From Streptomyces spongiicola (GTDB lineage Bacteria; Actinomycetota; Actinomycetes; Streptomycetales; Streptomycetaceae): a stretch of DNA of 64,000 nt. Positions 43,830 through 51,963 of this stretch are shown here, piece after piece. Within the stretch, counting starts at the first letter, position 1. The number at the start of each line of letters is the position of its first letter. The notes under the pieces are model-generated. The model saw nothing but the letters and a program-made list of their open reading frames with translations, made no database searches and was not told where the DNA came from. A program made the position numbers and the translations under genes. The DNA is taken from positions 3,739,001 to 3,803,000 of the forward strand of contig NZ_CP029254.1 in the NCBI RefSeq assembly GCF_003122365.1, given 5' to 3'.

Positions 43830-43875
43830 CTTACAGCGTAAGTGCTTCCCTCCTTCTCGTACTTACGGTGTAAGT
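43830..43875. promoter_or_regulatory. Two TetR-type operators in divergent promoter
   Basis: CTTACAGCGTAAG (43830-43842, perfect 5-bp arms) and ACTTACGGTGTAAGT (43861-43875, perfect 6-bp arms) share the core CTTAC-N3-GTAAG. Their centres are 32 bp apart, three helical turns, which would place two repressor dimers on one DNA face. They lie 50-95 bp upstream of the TetR start. Confidence 0.8.
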
Positions 43876-43903
43876 GGCGCAACTGCTGTGGAGGCAGGGC
43901 GAG

Positions 43904-44050
43904 ATGAAGCACGGATCGACCGCCCACGACGCGGCCGCCCGTGCGAGCGCCTTCCAGGACCGAGCCACGAGCGGACGGTCCGCCGAGCACAACAGCACGG
44001 CCACCATCCTCTCCCAGCCCGGCCGCCCCGCGCCGGGTGTCCCCCTGTGA
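43904..44050 (+). CDS. Possible 48-residue leader ORF before MBL gene
   Basis: An ATG at 43904 follows a purine-rich GGAGGCAGGGCGAG and reads 48 codons (MKHGSTAHDAA, ending APGVPL) to a TGA 13 nt before the hydrolase start. It lies just downstream of the operators on the same predicted transcript. No family is recognised and codon bias is weak, so it may be an untranslated leader or a coupling peptide. Confidence 0.3.
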   Translation: MKHGSTAHDAAARASAFQDRATSGRSAEHNSTATILSQPGRPAPGVPL

Positions 44051-44063
44051 GCAGGAGGCACAG

Positions 44064-44891
44064 ATGCCTGTGCGTACGCCCCCGACCCGTCAGCGGCGCT
44101 CGGCGGCCACCATCCACCACCTCGACTGCGCACCGCTGCGCCCCGTGGGCGGTACGCCGCTCGTGGCGCACTGCCTGCTCATCGCGACCGGGAGCGGGCT
44201 CGTGCTCGTCGACACCGGTCTGGGCGCCGCCGAAGTCTCCGACCCGCGGCGGCTCGGCACCCTCTTCCGCCGCACCATGCGGCCGGAACTGGACCTGTCG
44301 CGTACGGCCGTCCACCAGGTACGGGCACTGGGCTACGACCCCTACGACGTCCGGGACATCGTTATCACCCATCTCGACCAGGACCGGGCCGGAGGCCTCG
44401 CGGACTTCCCCCGCGCCCGCGTCCACGTGATGGCCGACGAGTACCGCGCGGCGATGCGGCGCGACACCCGCCTCGAGGGCAACCGCTACCGGCCCGCCCA
44501 GTGGGCGCACGGCGTCGACTGGGTCGTCCACGACCACGCGGACTCGGACTGGATGGGCTTCCCCGCATCCCGGGTGCTGCGCGCCCCCGACATCCTGCTG
44601 GTGCCGCTGCCCGGACACACCCGCGGACACAGCGCGGTCGCCGTCCAGGAGCCGGACCGCTGGCTGCTCCACGCGGGCGACGCCTACTTCTTCCACGGCG
44701 AGATCGATCTGCGCCGCCCTCGCTGCCCCCGGCCGCTCGCACTCCACCAGCGGCTCGTCGCCGACGACCACGACATGAGACTGGGTCAGCTGGAGCGGCT
44801 GAGGAGCCTGCGCCGGGCCCACCCCCGGCTTGTGCGGATCTTCTCCTCGCACGACCCGGTCGAGTTCGAGCTGATGGCGAACGGCGGCTGA
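44064..44891 (+). CDS. MBL-fold metallo-hydrolase (lactonase-like) with altered metal motif
   Basis: This 275-residue protein has the metallo-beta-lactamase fold. GLVLVDTGLG (about 45-54), the metal motif VITHLDQDRAGG (about 100-111), VPLPGHTRGHSAV and LLHAGDAYFF are in the expected order, as in AHL-lactonase-like proteins. In relatives the motif reads H-x-D-x-D-H; here the final His is Arg108, while His103, Asp105 and Asp107 remain. One metal ligand is therefore missing. The ATG at 44064 follows AGGAGGC. It is controlled with the divergent TetR through the paired operators. The substrate is unknown. Confidence 0.85.
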   Translation: MPVRTPPTRQRRSAATIHHLDCAPLRPVGGTPLVAHCLLIATGSGLVLVDTGLGAAEVSDPRRLGTLFRRTMRPELDLSRTAVHQVRALGYDPYDVRDIVITHLDQDRAGGLADFPRARVHVMADEYRAAMRRDTRLEGNRYRPAQWAHGVDWVVHDHADSDWMGFPASRVLRAPDILLVPLPGHTRGHSAVAVQEPDRWLLHAGDAYFFHGEIDLRRPRCPRPLALHQRLVADDHDMRLGQLERLRSLRRAHPRLVRIFSSHDPVEFELMANGG

Positions 44892-44975
44892 GGGACGGCC
44901 CCCGGGACCCTTCCGCGACGCGGCGGCCCGGTTCTGCCACCGGTGGTGCGGTGGGGCACCCTGCCGCACCACCGT

Positions 44976-45050
44976 CGGCAGAACCGGCAGAACCGGCAGA
45001 ACCGGCAGAACCGGCAGAACCGGCAGAACCGGCAGAACCGGCAGAACCGG
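44976..45050 (+). repeat. 9-bp tandem repeat CGGCAGAAC
   Basis: About eight copies of CGGCAGAAC lie in the gap between the convergent MBL and DUF7144 genes. Shorter GGGACCGGAC and CTGAATCAGGCCCGATCAGG units follow to 45240. No gene is seen between 44892 and 45236. Confidence 0.92.
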
Positions 45051-45236
45051 GCTGAGGCAGGCCGAGGCAGGGCCGTGGCGGGACCAGACCGAGGCGGAAC
45101 CGGGCGTGGCGGGACCAGACGGGACCCCCCGCCGGAACCGGGCCGGGCCAGATGGGATCGGACGGGACCGGACGGGACCGGGCCGGGGCAGTGGGACAGC
45201 GCCGAATCGGGCCCGATCAGGCTGAATCAGGCCCGA

Positions 45237-45659
45237 TCAGGCGATTCGGCGCGATTCCGTGGACACCAGCGCCCAGATGACGAACACCGAGACGGCCATC
45301 GAGAAGAGCGTCCAGATCGGCTGGTAGGGCAGGAACAGGAACTGGACGATGATGTTCAGCGACGCCAGGGCGACACCCAGATAGCGCGACCATTCCATGC
45401 CCCGGAGGATTCCCAAACCGGTGACCGCCACCAGGATCCCGAGGACCAGATGGACCCAGCCCCAGGCCGTGAGGTTCCAGGAGAAGACATAGCCGCCGAC
45501 CCGGAGGTAGACCTCGTCCTCGACGATGCCGGCGATCCCCTCCAGGATGCTGATGACACCGATGACCAGCATCAGGACGCCGGCGAAGAGGGTGCCCCCC
45601 GCCGCCCATCCGTTGTCCGGACCGGCCCCCGACGCGCTCCGTGCAGTGTGTTGGCTCAT
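45237..45659 (-). CDS. DUF7144-type four-helix membrane protein
   Basis: This 140-residue protein has four hydrophobic segments (about 22-45, 62-80, 82-105, 112-132). GWAAGGTLFAGVLMLVIGVI, GWVHLVLGILVAVTGLGIL and LNIIVQFLFLPYQPIWTLFS match a widespread actinobacterial membrane family (DUF7144) of unknown function. It is divergent from another small membrane protein with a 235 bp gap. Confidence 0.85.
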   Translation of the reverse strand: MSQHTARSASGAGPDNGWAAGGTLFAGVLMLVIGVISILEGIAGIVEDEVYLRVGGYVFSWNLTAWGWVHLVLGILVAVTGLGILRGMEWSRYLGVALASLNIIVQFLFLPYQPIWTLFSMAVSVFVIWALVSTESRRIA

Positions 45660-45894
45660 GGCGCAATCCTGGGGCGATGGGCCCGCCCCGGCATTTCAGC
45701 GGATCCGTTCGGGTGACGGCCCGCCAGGCGGTCGCGGTCGACCCCGGGGGCGACCGCCCCGCCCGGTGGTCGAGGGCCGGGCCGGCCGCCCGGGGCGGAG
45801 CACGGCTCCCCGTCCTGATCCACTTGCCGCACCGGCTGCCCGGGTGTCCGCTGGGGGGAGGGAAGCCGGGGGACGGAGCGGAAGGAGTTCTGCC

Positions 45895-46272
45895 ATGGCC
45901 CACACGGCGGTGCCCCAGCGGCGCCAGGGCAGCACCCTGGGCATTGCGCTGCCGGCCGTGCTCGGTGTGATCTACGGCCTCTACACGTCCTTCCTCGCCC
46001 GGATGTCCGGTGAGTCCGGGGCCGTCCAGTTCGCGATCGGGCTCGTCTCCTGCGTGGTGCTCGCCGGGCTCTGCTACGCCCTGGGCCGCTACCAGCACAG
46101 CCTTCCGCGGGAACTGCGTGCCGTGGCCTACGCGGTGCTGGTCGGCAGCTCGTTCGGCTATCTGCACAGCCTGTCCGGCGACAGCATCCTCATGTCGGTC
46201 GTGCTGTCCGTGATCATCGCGGCGGCGACGTTCTGCGTGATGTTCTACACCTTCTACGTCCACGAGGAGTGA
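45895..46272 (+). CDS. Small integral membrane protein, unknown
   Basis: This 125-residue protein has four predicted membrane segments (about 15-35, 43-62, 72-92, 98-120) and ends FYTFYVHEE. The ATG at 45895 follows GGAAGGAG. I do not recognise a named family. A strong hairpin 27 bp downstream marks the end of its transcript. Confidence 0.72.
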   Translation: MAHTAVPQRRQGSTLGIALPAVLGVIYGLYTSFLARMSGESGAVQFAIGLVSCVVLAGLCYALGRYQHSLPRELRAVAYAVLVGSSFGYLHSLSGDSILMSVVLSVIIAAATFCVMFYTFYVHEE

Positions 46273-46298
46273 CGTCTCCGCCCACGAGGCACCCCGTG

Positions 46299-46335
46299 AG
46301 GCGCGGCCGCCGGATCCGATCCGGCGGCCGCGCCT
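46299..46335. terminator. Strong terminator hairpin
   Basis: AGGCGCGGCCGCCGGAT (46299-46315) pairs perfectly with 46319-46335 over 17 bp with a 3-nt loop, downstream of the small membrane protein gene. Confidence 0.88.
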
Positions 46336-46427
46336 CGCGTTCCCGCGCCTGTGGTGTCGGACCGGGGAGGGAGCGGAGGGCGCCGGTCTCCCGGGAAGGA
46401 CGGGAGGAGGTGCCTCGTGTACGGCCG

Positions 46428-46470
46428 GCATCGGTGCATCGGTGCATCGGTGCAGCGGTGCATCGGTGCA
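46428..46470 (+). repeat. 8-bp tandem repeat GCATCGGT
   Basis: About five units of GCATCGGT or GCAGCGGT stand in the 458 bp gap before the MerR-PP2C gene. CCCAGAGCCCC-type repeats follow (about 46560-46640). No gene is seen. Confidence 0.85.
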
Positions 46471-46730
46471 GCGAGCAGCGGCCGGGTCGGTGCCCCGCAG
46501 CGGGAAGCCCGGGAGACCGGGGTCCGGGAGGTCCCAGCGGTCCGGGAGGGCATGTCGTCCCAGAGCCCCCAGACCCCCAGAGCCCCGGGAGAAGCCAGCC
46601 CCCCAGAGCCCCGGGAGGAGCCGGAGCCCCGGGAGGACCGGGGCGCTGTTGACCTTCCCGGCGGGGGAAGCCCCACCATCGGCCGTGCCGGGCACGGTGC
46701 CCGGCACGAGGAGGAAGCGGGTGAGCGGAC

Positions 46731-47807
46731 ATGGCGCTGCTGACCATAGGTGCGTTCGCGCGGGCCGCGCGGCTCTCGGCCAAGACGCTGCGGCGATACG
46801 ACGAGCAGGGCCTGCTGTGCCCGGTCCAGGTCGATCCGTTCACCGGCTACCGCTACTACGACCCCCGACAGTTGGAGCATGCCCGGCTGGTGGCCTGGCT
46901 GCGCCGCATCGGTATGCCGCTCGTCCGTATCCGTTCCGTCTGCGGGCTCTTCGCGACGGACCCGGACGCGGCGGCCCGGGACATCCGTGACTTCTGGGCG
47001 CGGGTGGAGGCCGAGACGGCTGCGCGGCGCGATCTCGCGGACTTCCTCGTCGACCGGCTGTCCGACACGGCAGCGGGAAGGGACCGTCCGATGCGACGAC
47101 TCGGCGCACCTCTGGGACTGCGTTACGCCGCCCTCACGGATCGCGGCCTCGTCCGCGACACCAACCAGGACTCCGTTTACGCGGGTCCGCGACTGCTCGC
47201 CGTCGCCGACGGTTACGGCGGTGGAGGGGCGCGGGCGGGCGGAGCCGCGATCGACGCACTGCGTCCGCTGGAGAGCGCGACCGCCGAATCCGGTGAACTG
47301 CTCAACCTGCTGGCCGACGCCGTGCGACGCGCCCACCATGCGGTCCGCGACCTCCCGGAATCCGGCACCACTCTCACGGCACTGCTGTGGACCGGCTCCC
47401 GGCTCGGTCTGGTCCACATCGGCGACACCCGCGCCTATCTGCTGCGCGGTGGCAGGATCTTCCGCATCACCCATGACCACACGGTTGTCCAGGCGATGAT
47501 CGACGACGGCGCCCTCACCGAGGACGAGGCCCGCTCCCACCCCCGGCGGGCCATGCTGCTCAGGGCCCTCGACGGAGCGGACGCACCCGCGGAACCCGAT
47601 CTGCGCCTCCACGACCCCGAGGGCGGTGACCGCTATCTGCTGTGCTCCGACGGGTTGTTCACCGTGGTCCCGGAGGCGGAACTGCATCGGGTGGCGGCCA
47701 CTGTCGCCGATCCGGAGGACGCGGCTGGGGAGTTGATCGCCCTCGCCCAGGAGGCGGGCGGGCCGGACAACGTGGCGTGCGTGGTAGCCGACATGCTGGA
47801 GCTGTGA
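46731..47807 (+). CDS. MerR-type regulator fused to PP2C Ser/Thr phosphatase
   Basis: This 358-residue protein joins a MerR helix-turn-helix and dimerisation helix (about 1-120, LTIGAFARAARLSAKTLRRY, GYRYYDPRQLEHARLVAWLR) to a PP2C/PPM phosphatase domain (about 128-358). Phosphatase motifs are RDTNQDSVYAG, AVADGYGG (usual DGMGG), GTTLTALLW, HIGDTRAYLLRGG, ITHDHTVVQAMID, LLCSDGL and GGPDNVACVVADM, so the metal-binding Asp residues are all kept. It could link promoter control to dephosphorylation of Ser/Thr-kinase targets. The ATG at 46731 starts the HTH directly. Confidence 0.92.
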   Translation: MALLTIGAFARAARLSAKTLRRYDEQGLLCPVQVDPFTGYRYYDPRQLEHARLVAWLRRIGMPLVRIRSVCGLFATDPDAAARDIRDFWARVEAETAARRDLADFLVDRLSDTAAGRDRPMRRLGAPLGLRYAALTDRGLVRDTNQDSVYAGPRLLAVADGYGGGGARAGGAAIDALRPLESATAESGELLNLLADAVRRAHHAVRDLPESGTTLTALLWTGSRLGLVHIGDTRAYLLRGGRIFRITHDHTVVQAMIDDGALTEDEARSHPRRAMLLRALDGADAPAEPDLRLHDPEGGDRYLLCSDGLFTVVPEAELHRVAATVADPEDAAGELIALAQEAGGPDNVACVVADMLEL

Positions 47808-47870
47808 GCTGCTGTGAGCTGCTGTGAGCTGCTGTGAGCTGCTGTGAGCTGCTGTGAGCTGCTGTGAGTT
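47804..47870 (+). repeat. 10-bp tandem repeat GAGCTGCTGT abutting stop codon
   Basis: About six copies of TGAGCTGCTG begin within the last codons of the MerR-PP2C gene (its stop TGA is the first unit) and run downstream. Every unit contains TGA, so readthrough would stop at once. Confidence 0.9.
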
Positions 47871-48218
47871 GTGAGCTGAGGCCGCACCTCTGAGCGACCC
47901 GTCAGGCCCTGCCCGGCCCCCGCGCCCAAGAGGCCGGGCCGGGCCTGGTGAGGCCGGGAAGGGTTTGACGGGGCCGGGCCCGTGCGTTCGGAGTTCGGAC
48001 ACACGGCACCACCCGTGTGTTTGCGCGCGGGCGGAGTCACCCACCGACCGGTCTCGCCCGCGGCGAGGACGGGCTGCCGACGCTCAGCGCCGGTGAGGGC
48101 TTCGTCGTCGCCGGCGCAGGTATCGGGGTGATCAGATCTCGTACGGCCCACCCGTCGCCGGCCCTGGCCGACACCCCCGCGACCAGGCGTTCCACCGCTC
48201 GTCAGTAGAGTCCGGTCC
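47871..48218. other. Gap upstream of cobL
   Basis: About 350 bp of GC-rich DNA without a gene. ACACACGG and CCGTGTGT near 48001-48022 form a short hairpin. TAGAGT at 48206-48211 could be the -10 of a nearly leaderless cobL promoter, without a matching -35. I see no cobalamin riboswitch here. Confidence 0.35.
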
Positions 48219-49481
48219 GTGAATTCCGACCCACGTCCCGCCGTCTCCGTCATCGGGATCGGCGCCGACGGCTGGGACGGACTGCCCGAGACCTCACGTG
48301 CCGCGCTGCGCACCGCCGAGGTGCTCGTCGGCGGCCCGCGCCAGCTCGCGCTGCTGCCCGCCGGCGTATGCGCGGGTGAGCGCGTGCCGTGGCCGTCGCC
48401 GCTGCGTCCCGCCGTGCCTGTGCTGCTCGCCCGGCACGCCGGCCGGCGTCTGGTCGTCCTCGCGAGCGGTGATCCGATGTTCTACGGCATCGGCCGCACC
48501 CTCACCGAGATCGCCGGTTCCGGGGCGGTGCGTGTGCTGCCGCACCCGTCGTCCGTCTCGTACGCCTGTGCGCGCCTCGGCTGGCCGGTCGAGGAGACCG
48601 AGGTCGTGACGCTGGTCGGCAGGCCGGCCGCCGGGCTCCGCGCGGCGCTCCACCACGGGCGCCGGCTGCTGGTGCTCAGCGCGGGCGCGGCGACCCCTGC
48701 GGAGGTGGCGGAGCTGCTGACCGCCAGGGGCTTCGGCCCCAGCCGGATGCGGGTGCTGGAGCAGCTCGGCTCCGGACGGGAGCGGCAGGTCTCCGGTACC
48801 GCGGAGAGCTGGAGCCATCCGCCGGGCGATCCGCTCAACATCGTCGCCGTCACCTGCGCACGCGCTCCGGGGGCGCTGCGGCTCGGCGCCGGCCCGGGGC
48901 TCCCCGACGAGGCGTACGAGAACGACGGTCAGCTGACCAAGCGCCATGTGCGTGCCGCGACGCTCGCCGCGCTCGCGCCGGCCCCCGGTGAACTGCTGTG
49001 GGACGTCGGTTCCGGCTCCGGTTCCATCGCGATCGAGTGGATGCGTACGCACCGGTCGTGCCGGGCGGTCGCGGTCGAGCGGGACGCGGAGCGGGCCCGG
49101 CGCATCGAGCGCAACGCGGAGTCGCTCGGCGTGCCCGGGCTGCGGGTGGTCACCGCCGCGGCGCCGGACGGGCTGGCCGGGGTGGCCGGGGTGGCCGGAC
49201 TGGAGGCGCCGGACGCGGTGTTCATCGGCGGCGGGCTCACCGCGCCGGGGCTGCTCGACGTCTGCTGGGACGCGCTGCCGGAGGGCGGTCGGCTCGTCGC
49301 CAACACGGTGACGCTGGAGTCGGAGGCGCTGCTCGCCGAGCGCTACCGGCGGCACGGCGGGGAGCTGGTGCGGCTCGCGGTGGCGCACGCGGTGCCGGTG
49401 GGCGGGTTCACCGGCTGGCGGCAGGCGATGCCCGTCACTCAGTGGTCCGTCACCAAACCACGCGCAGGAGGATCCTCATGA
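48219..49481 (+). CDS. cobL: Precorrin-6Y C5,15-methyltransferase (decarboxylating), CbiE-CbiT fusion
   Basis: This 420-residue bifunctional enzyme methylates precorrin-6B at C5 and C15 and decarboxylates the C12 acetate. The N-terminal CbiE part (about 8-215) begins VSVIGIGADGWDGLP and has VVLASGDPMFYGIGRTL. The C-terminal CbiT part (about 230-415) starts NDGQLTKRHVRAATLAAL and binds SAM through LLWDVGSGSGSIAIEWM. The GTG at 48219 is used. It overlaps cobM by 4 bp, so the two are co-translated. Confidence 0.95.
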   Translation: MNSDPRPAVSVIGIGADGWDGLPETSRAALRTAEVLVGGPRQLALLPAGVCAGERVPWPSPLRPAVPVLLARHAGRRLVVLASGDPMFYGIGRTLTEIAGSGAVRVLPHPSSVSYACARLGWPVEETEVVTLVGRPAAGLRAALHHGRRLLVLSAGAATPAEVAELLTARGFGPSRMRVLEQLGSGRERQVSGTAESWSHPPGDPLNIVAVTCARAPGALRLGAGPGLPDEAYENDGQLTKRHVRAATLAALAPAPGELLWDVGSGSGSIAIEWMRTHRSCRAVAVERDAERARRIERNAESLGVPGLRVVTAAAPDGLAGVAGVAGLEAPDAVFIGGGLTAPGLLDVCWDALPEGGRLVANTVTLESEALLAERYRRHGGELVRLAVAHAVPVGGFTGWRQAMPVTQWSVTKPRAGGSS

Positions 49482-50227
49482 CCGTCTACTTCGTCGGTGC
49501 GGGCCCCGGTGCCGCCGATCTGATCACCCTGCGGGGCGCGCGGACGCTCGCCTCGTGCCGGGTGTGCCTCTACGCGGGCTCACTCGTCCCCGCCGACCTT
49601 CTCGCCGAGTGCCCGCCGGGCGCGCGGCTGGTGGACACCGCGGAACTCGATCTGGACGCGATCACCGCGGAGTTCGTCCGCGCCCACGAGGAGGGCCACG
49701 ACGTCGCCCGGCTGCACTCGGGCGATCCGTCGGTCTTCAGCGCGGTGGCGGAGCAGATGCGGCGGCTGGACGCGGCGGGGATCGCCTACGAGGTCGTCCC
49801 GGGCGTTCCGGCGTTCGCCGCCGCAGCGGCGGCGCTGAAGCGGGAACTGACCGTGCCGACGGTCGGTCAGACCGTCATCCTGACCCGAGTCGCCCAGCAG
49901 GCCACTCCCATGCCCGAGGGCGAGGACCTGGCCACCCTCGGTCGCAGCGGGGCACTGCTCGTCCTGCACCTCGCCGCCCGCCATGTCGACCGCGTGGTCG
50001 CGGAACTCCTGCCGCACTACGGCCCCGACTGCCCCGCCGCGGTGGTGGCCATGGCCAGCCGCCCGGACGAGCTGGTCCTCCGGGGCACACTCGACGAGAT
50101 CGCCGGGCTGACGAAGGAGGCGGGTGTCGTCAGGACGGCGGTCATCCTGGTGGGCCGCACCCTGGGGGCCTCGCAGTTCCGCGACAGCCACCTGTACGAC
50201 CCGGCGCGGGACCGGCACGTCTGCTGA
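49478..50227 (+). CDS. cobM: Precorrin-4 C11-methyltransferase
   Basis: This 249-residue SAM-dependent methyltransferase moves the pathway from precorrin-4 to precorrin-5. It starts MTVYFVGAGPGAADLITLRG and has the family motifs YAGSLVPADLL, VARLHSGDPSVFSAVAEQ, YEVVPGVPAFAAAAA and LTVPTVGQTVILTR. The frame is open far upstream inside cobL, but the ATG at 49478 gives the exact family start behind GGAGGA. It is convergent with cobK. Confidence 0.95.
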   Translation: MTVYFVGAGPGAADLITLRGARTLASCRVCLYAGSLVPADLLAECPPGARLVDTAELDLDAITAEFVRAHEEGHDVARLHSGDPSVFSAVAEQMRRLDAAGIAYEVVPGVPAFAAAAAALKRELTVPTVGQTVILTRVAQQATPMPEGEDLATLGRSGALLVLHLAARHVDRVVAELLPHYGPDCPAAVVAMASRPDELVLRGTLDEIAGLTKEAGVVRTAVILVGRTLGASQFRDSHLYDPARDRHVC

Positions 50228-50239
50228 CGGCGGGGCGTG

Positions 50240-50420
50240 CGCGGGCAGCTGCCGGGCGGTCGGTTCCGACCCGGCTGTCCGGCTGTCCGTACGGGCCCGG
50301 CTGTCGGTACGGGTCGGCTGTCCGTACGGGTCCGGCTGCCGGGCCGCACGGTCCGCCGGGTGTCCGGTTTCAGTCGTCCGGTGTCGGTCGTCCGGTGCCG
50401 AGTGTCTGTCGAGTGTCCGG
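50240..50420. repeat. GTCCGTACGGG-type repeats between cobM and cobK
   Basis: Imperfect units of CCGGCTGTCCGTACGGGTC (about 50270-50345), then GTCGTCCGGTGTCG-type units, fill the 346 bp convergent gap. Further CCCCGTCCCC repeats follow to 50560. No gene is seen. Confidence 0.75.
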
Positions 50421-50573
50421 TTACGGGACGCGGATCCGTCAACGGCCATCCGCCGAGCGGCCCGCGGAGCGTCAAGCCGCTCGTCCCCCGGCCCCGTCCC
50501 CCCGGCCCCGGCCCCGTCCCCCCGTCCCCGTCCCCGGCACCCAGAGTCCCCGCCCCGTGGGCACCGGTCCCGC

Positions 50574-51317
50574 CTACCGGCCGGACGCCTGCCCCGTCAA
50601 CCAGTCGAGTGCCTCCCGGGCCGTCGACGCCGTCGGGACGCCCTCGGGCACGGGCGGGCGGCGGACCACGACGACCGGAAGGCCCGCCTCGCGGGCCGCG
50701 GTGAGCTTGGGGGAGGTCGCGGCGCCGCCGCTGTCCTTGGTCACCAGGACGTCGACGGCGTGGCCGGCGAGGAGGGCTCGTTCGCCGTCGAGGGTGAAGG
50801 GGCCGCGGTCCAGCAGCACCCTCATGCGCGGGGGGTACGGCGGCTGCGGCGGGTCGACGGAACGGACCAGGAACCAGAGCCGGTCGAGGTGCGCGAAGGA
50901 CGACAGGCCCATGCGGCCCGTCGTCAGGAAGACCCGGCGGCCCAGTGAGGGCAGTACCCCGGCCGCCTGCGCCAGGGAGCCCACCGGGTGCCAGTCGTCG
51001 CCCGCCACCGGTGCCCAGCCCGGCCGGCGCAGCGCGAGCAGGGGGACGCCCGCCAGGTCCGCGGCGCGCGCCGCGTTGAAACTGATCGTCCCGGCGAACG
51101 GATGGGTGGCGTCGACCAGCGCATCCACCCGGTGCTCGGACAGCCAGGCCGCGAGGCCCTCGGGCCCGCCGAAGCCGCCGATCCGTACTTCGCCCCCCGG
51201 GAGTCTCGGTGCCGCGACGCGTCCGGCGAGCGAGGTGGTCACCCGCTTCCCGCTCCCGTGCAGTGACTCGGCGAGGGTGCGGGCCTCCGTCGTACCGCCG
51301 AGAACGAGGACGTGCAC
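50574..51317 (-). CDS. cobK: Precorrin-6A reductase
   Basis: This 247-residue NADPH-dependent enzyme reduces precorrin-6A. It starts with a nucleotide-binding HVLVLGGTTEARTLAESL and contains VDALVDATHPFAGTISFNAA, VFLTTGRMGLSSFAHL and VDVLVTKDSGGAATSPKL, all typical of CobK/CbiJ. The GTG at 51317 follows GGAGG and gives the family start; the frame continues upstream only through repeats. It is separated from cobIJ by a 646 bp repeat-filled gap on the same strand. Confidence 0.93.
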   Translation of the reverse strand: MHVLVLGGTTEARTLAESLHGSGKRVTTSLAGRVAAPRLPGGEVRIGGFGGPEGLAAWLSEHRVDALVDATHPFAGTISFNAARAADLAGVPLLALRRPGWAPVAGDDWHPVGSLAQAAGVLPSLGRRVFLTTGRMGLSSFAHLDRLWFLVRSVDPPQPPYPPRMRVLLDRGPFTLDGERALLAGHAVDVLVTKDSGGAATSPKLTAAREAGLPVVVVRRPPVPEGVPTASTAREALDWLTGQASGR

Positions 51318-51369
51318 GGGACCTCCACGAGTGAACCGGCGCCGGTGGGAGGGCGCGGCGACCCACTCA

Positions 51370-51900
51370 AGCACATCGGCCGCCGCACTCTGCAGTACGG
51401 GCGGACCGGGCAGTACGGGCGGCAGTACGGTCGGGCCGGCGGGACACCCGGGACCCCTGGGCGGGGCGGACCGGGCCGGACTCCCAGGTCCACCTGGCCC
51501 TGCTGTAACGCCAGGCTGTACCGCCGGGCTGTACCGCCGGGATCGCCGGGATCGCCGGGATCGCCGAGGCCGGAGGGGCCGGAGGGGGCGGCTGGACCGC
51601 CACGACCGGTTGACCTGGCTGGACCGGAGAGGGCGGCCGGATCGGTGGGACGCCCGACGCCCGGGACGCCCGACGCCCAGGACAGGACGGCCCAGTACGC
51701 CCAGTACGCCCAGGAGCGGACGGCCCGGTTGGGTGCGTAGCCGAGGGCCCGGCTCACCCGTACCCGCCCCCGGGTCCGCCAGGACCGCCATGGCGGGTGG
51801 ATCCGCCCCGACCCCCGCCCCCCGACCCCCGGGCCGTGTGCGGCACGACGCCCCCGCCCCCCGACCCCCGGGCCGTGTGCGGCGCGACGCCCCGCCCCCG
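51370..51900. repeat. Mosaic of tandem repeats between cobIJ and cobK
   Basis: Several arrays lie side by side: CAGTACGGGCGG units (51395-51430), GGGATCGCC units (51535-51570), ACGCCCGACGCCCGGG and CCCAGTACG units (51650-51715), and a direct repeat of about 36 bp starting CCCCCGACCCCCGGGCCGTG (51812 and 51856 regions). All frames are open in places but no gene is supported between 51318 and 51963. Confidence 0.8.
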
Positions 51901-51963
51901 GCCGCGCGCAGCGCGATCGCGCCGGGTCCCGCGGACCGGGCACCCCCGCCGGGAGACGAGGGC

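Noticed and set aside
44976..45050. Possible CRISPR array
   Set aside because: Units are 9 bp without unique spacers and there are no cas genes; this applies to all other arrays in the window too.
44943..45716. ORF with an Asn-Arg-Gln repeat start
   Set aside because: It is a translation of the 9-bp array and then antisense to the DUF7144 gene, with no supported product.
48000..48218. Second cobalamin riboswitch upstream of cobL
   Set aside because: Neither the GCCACTG box nor the GGAGGAAGCC segment is present.
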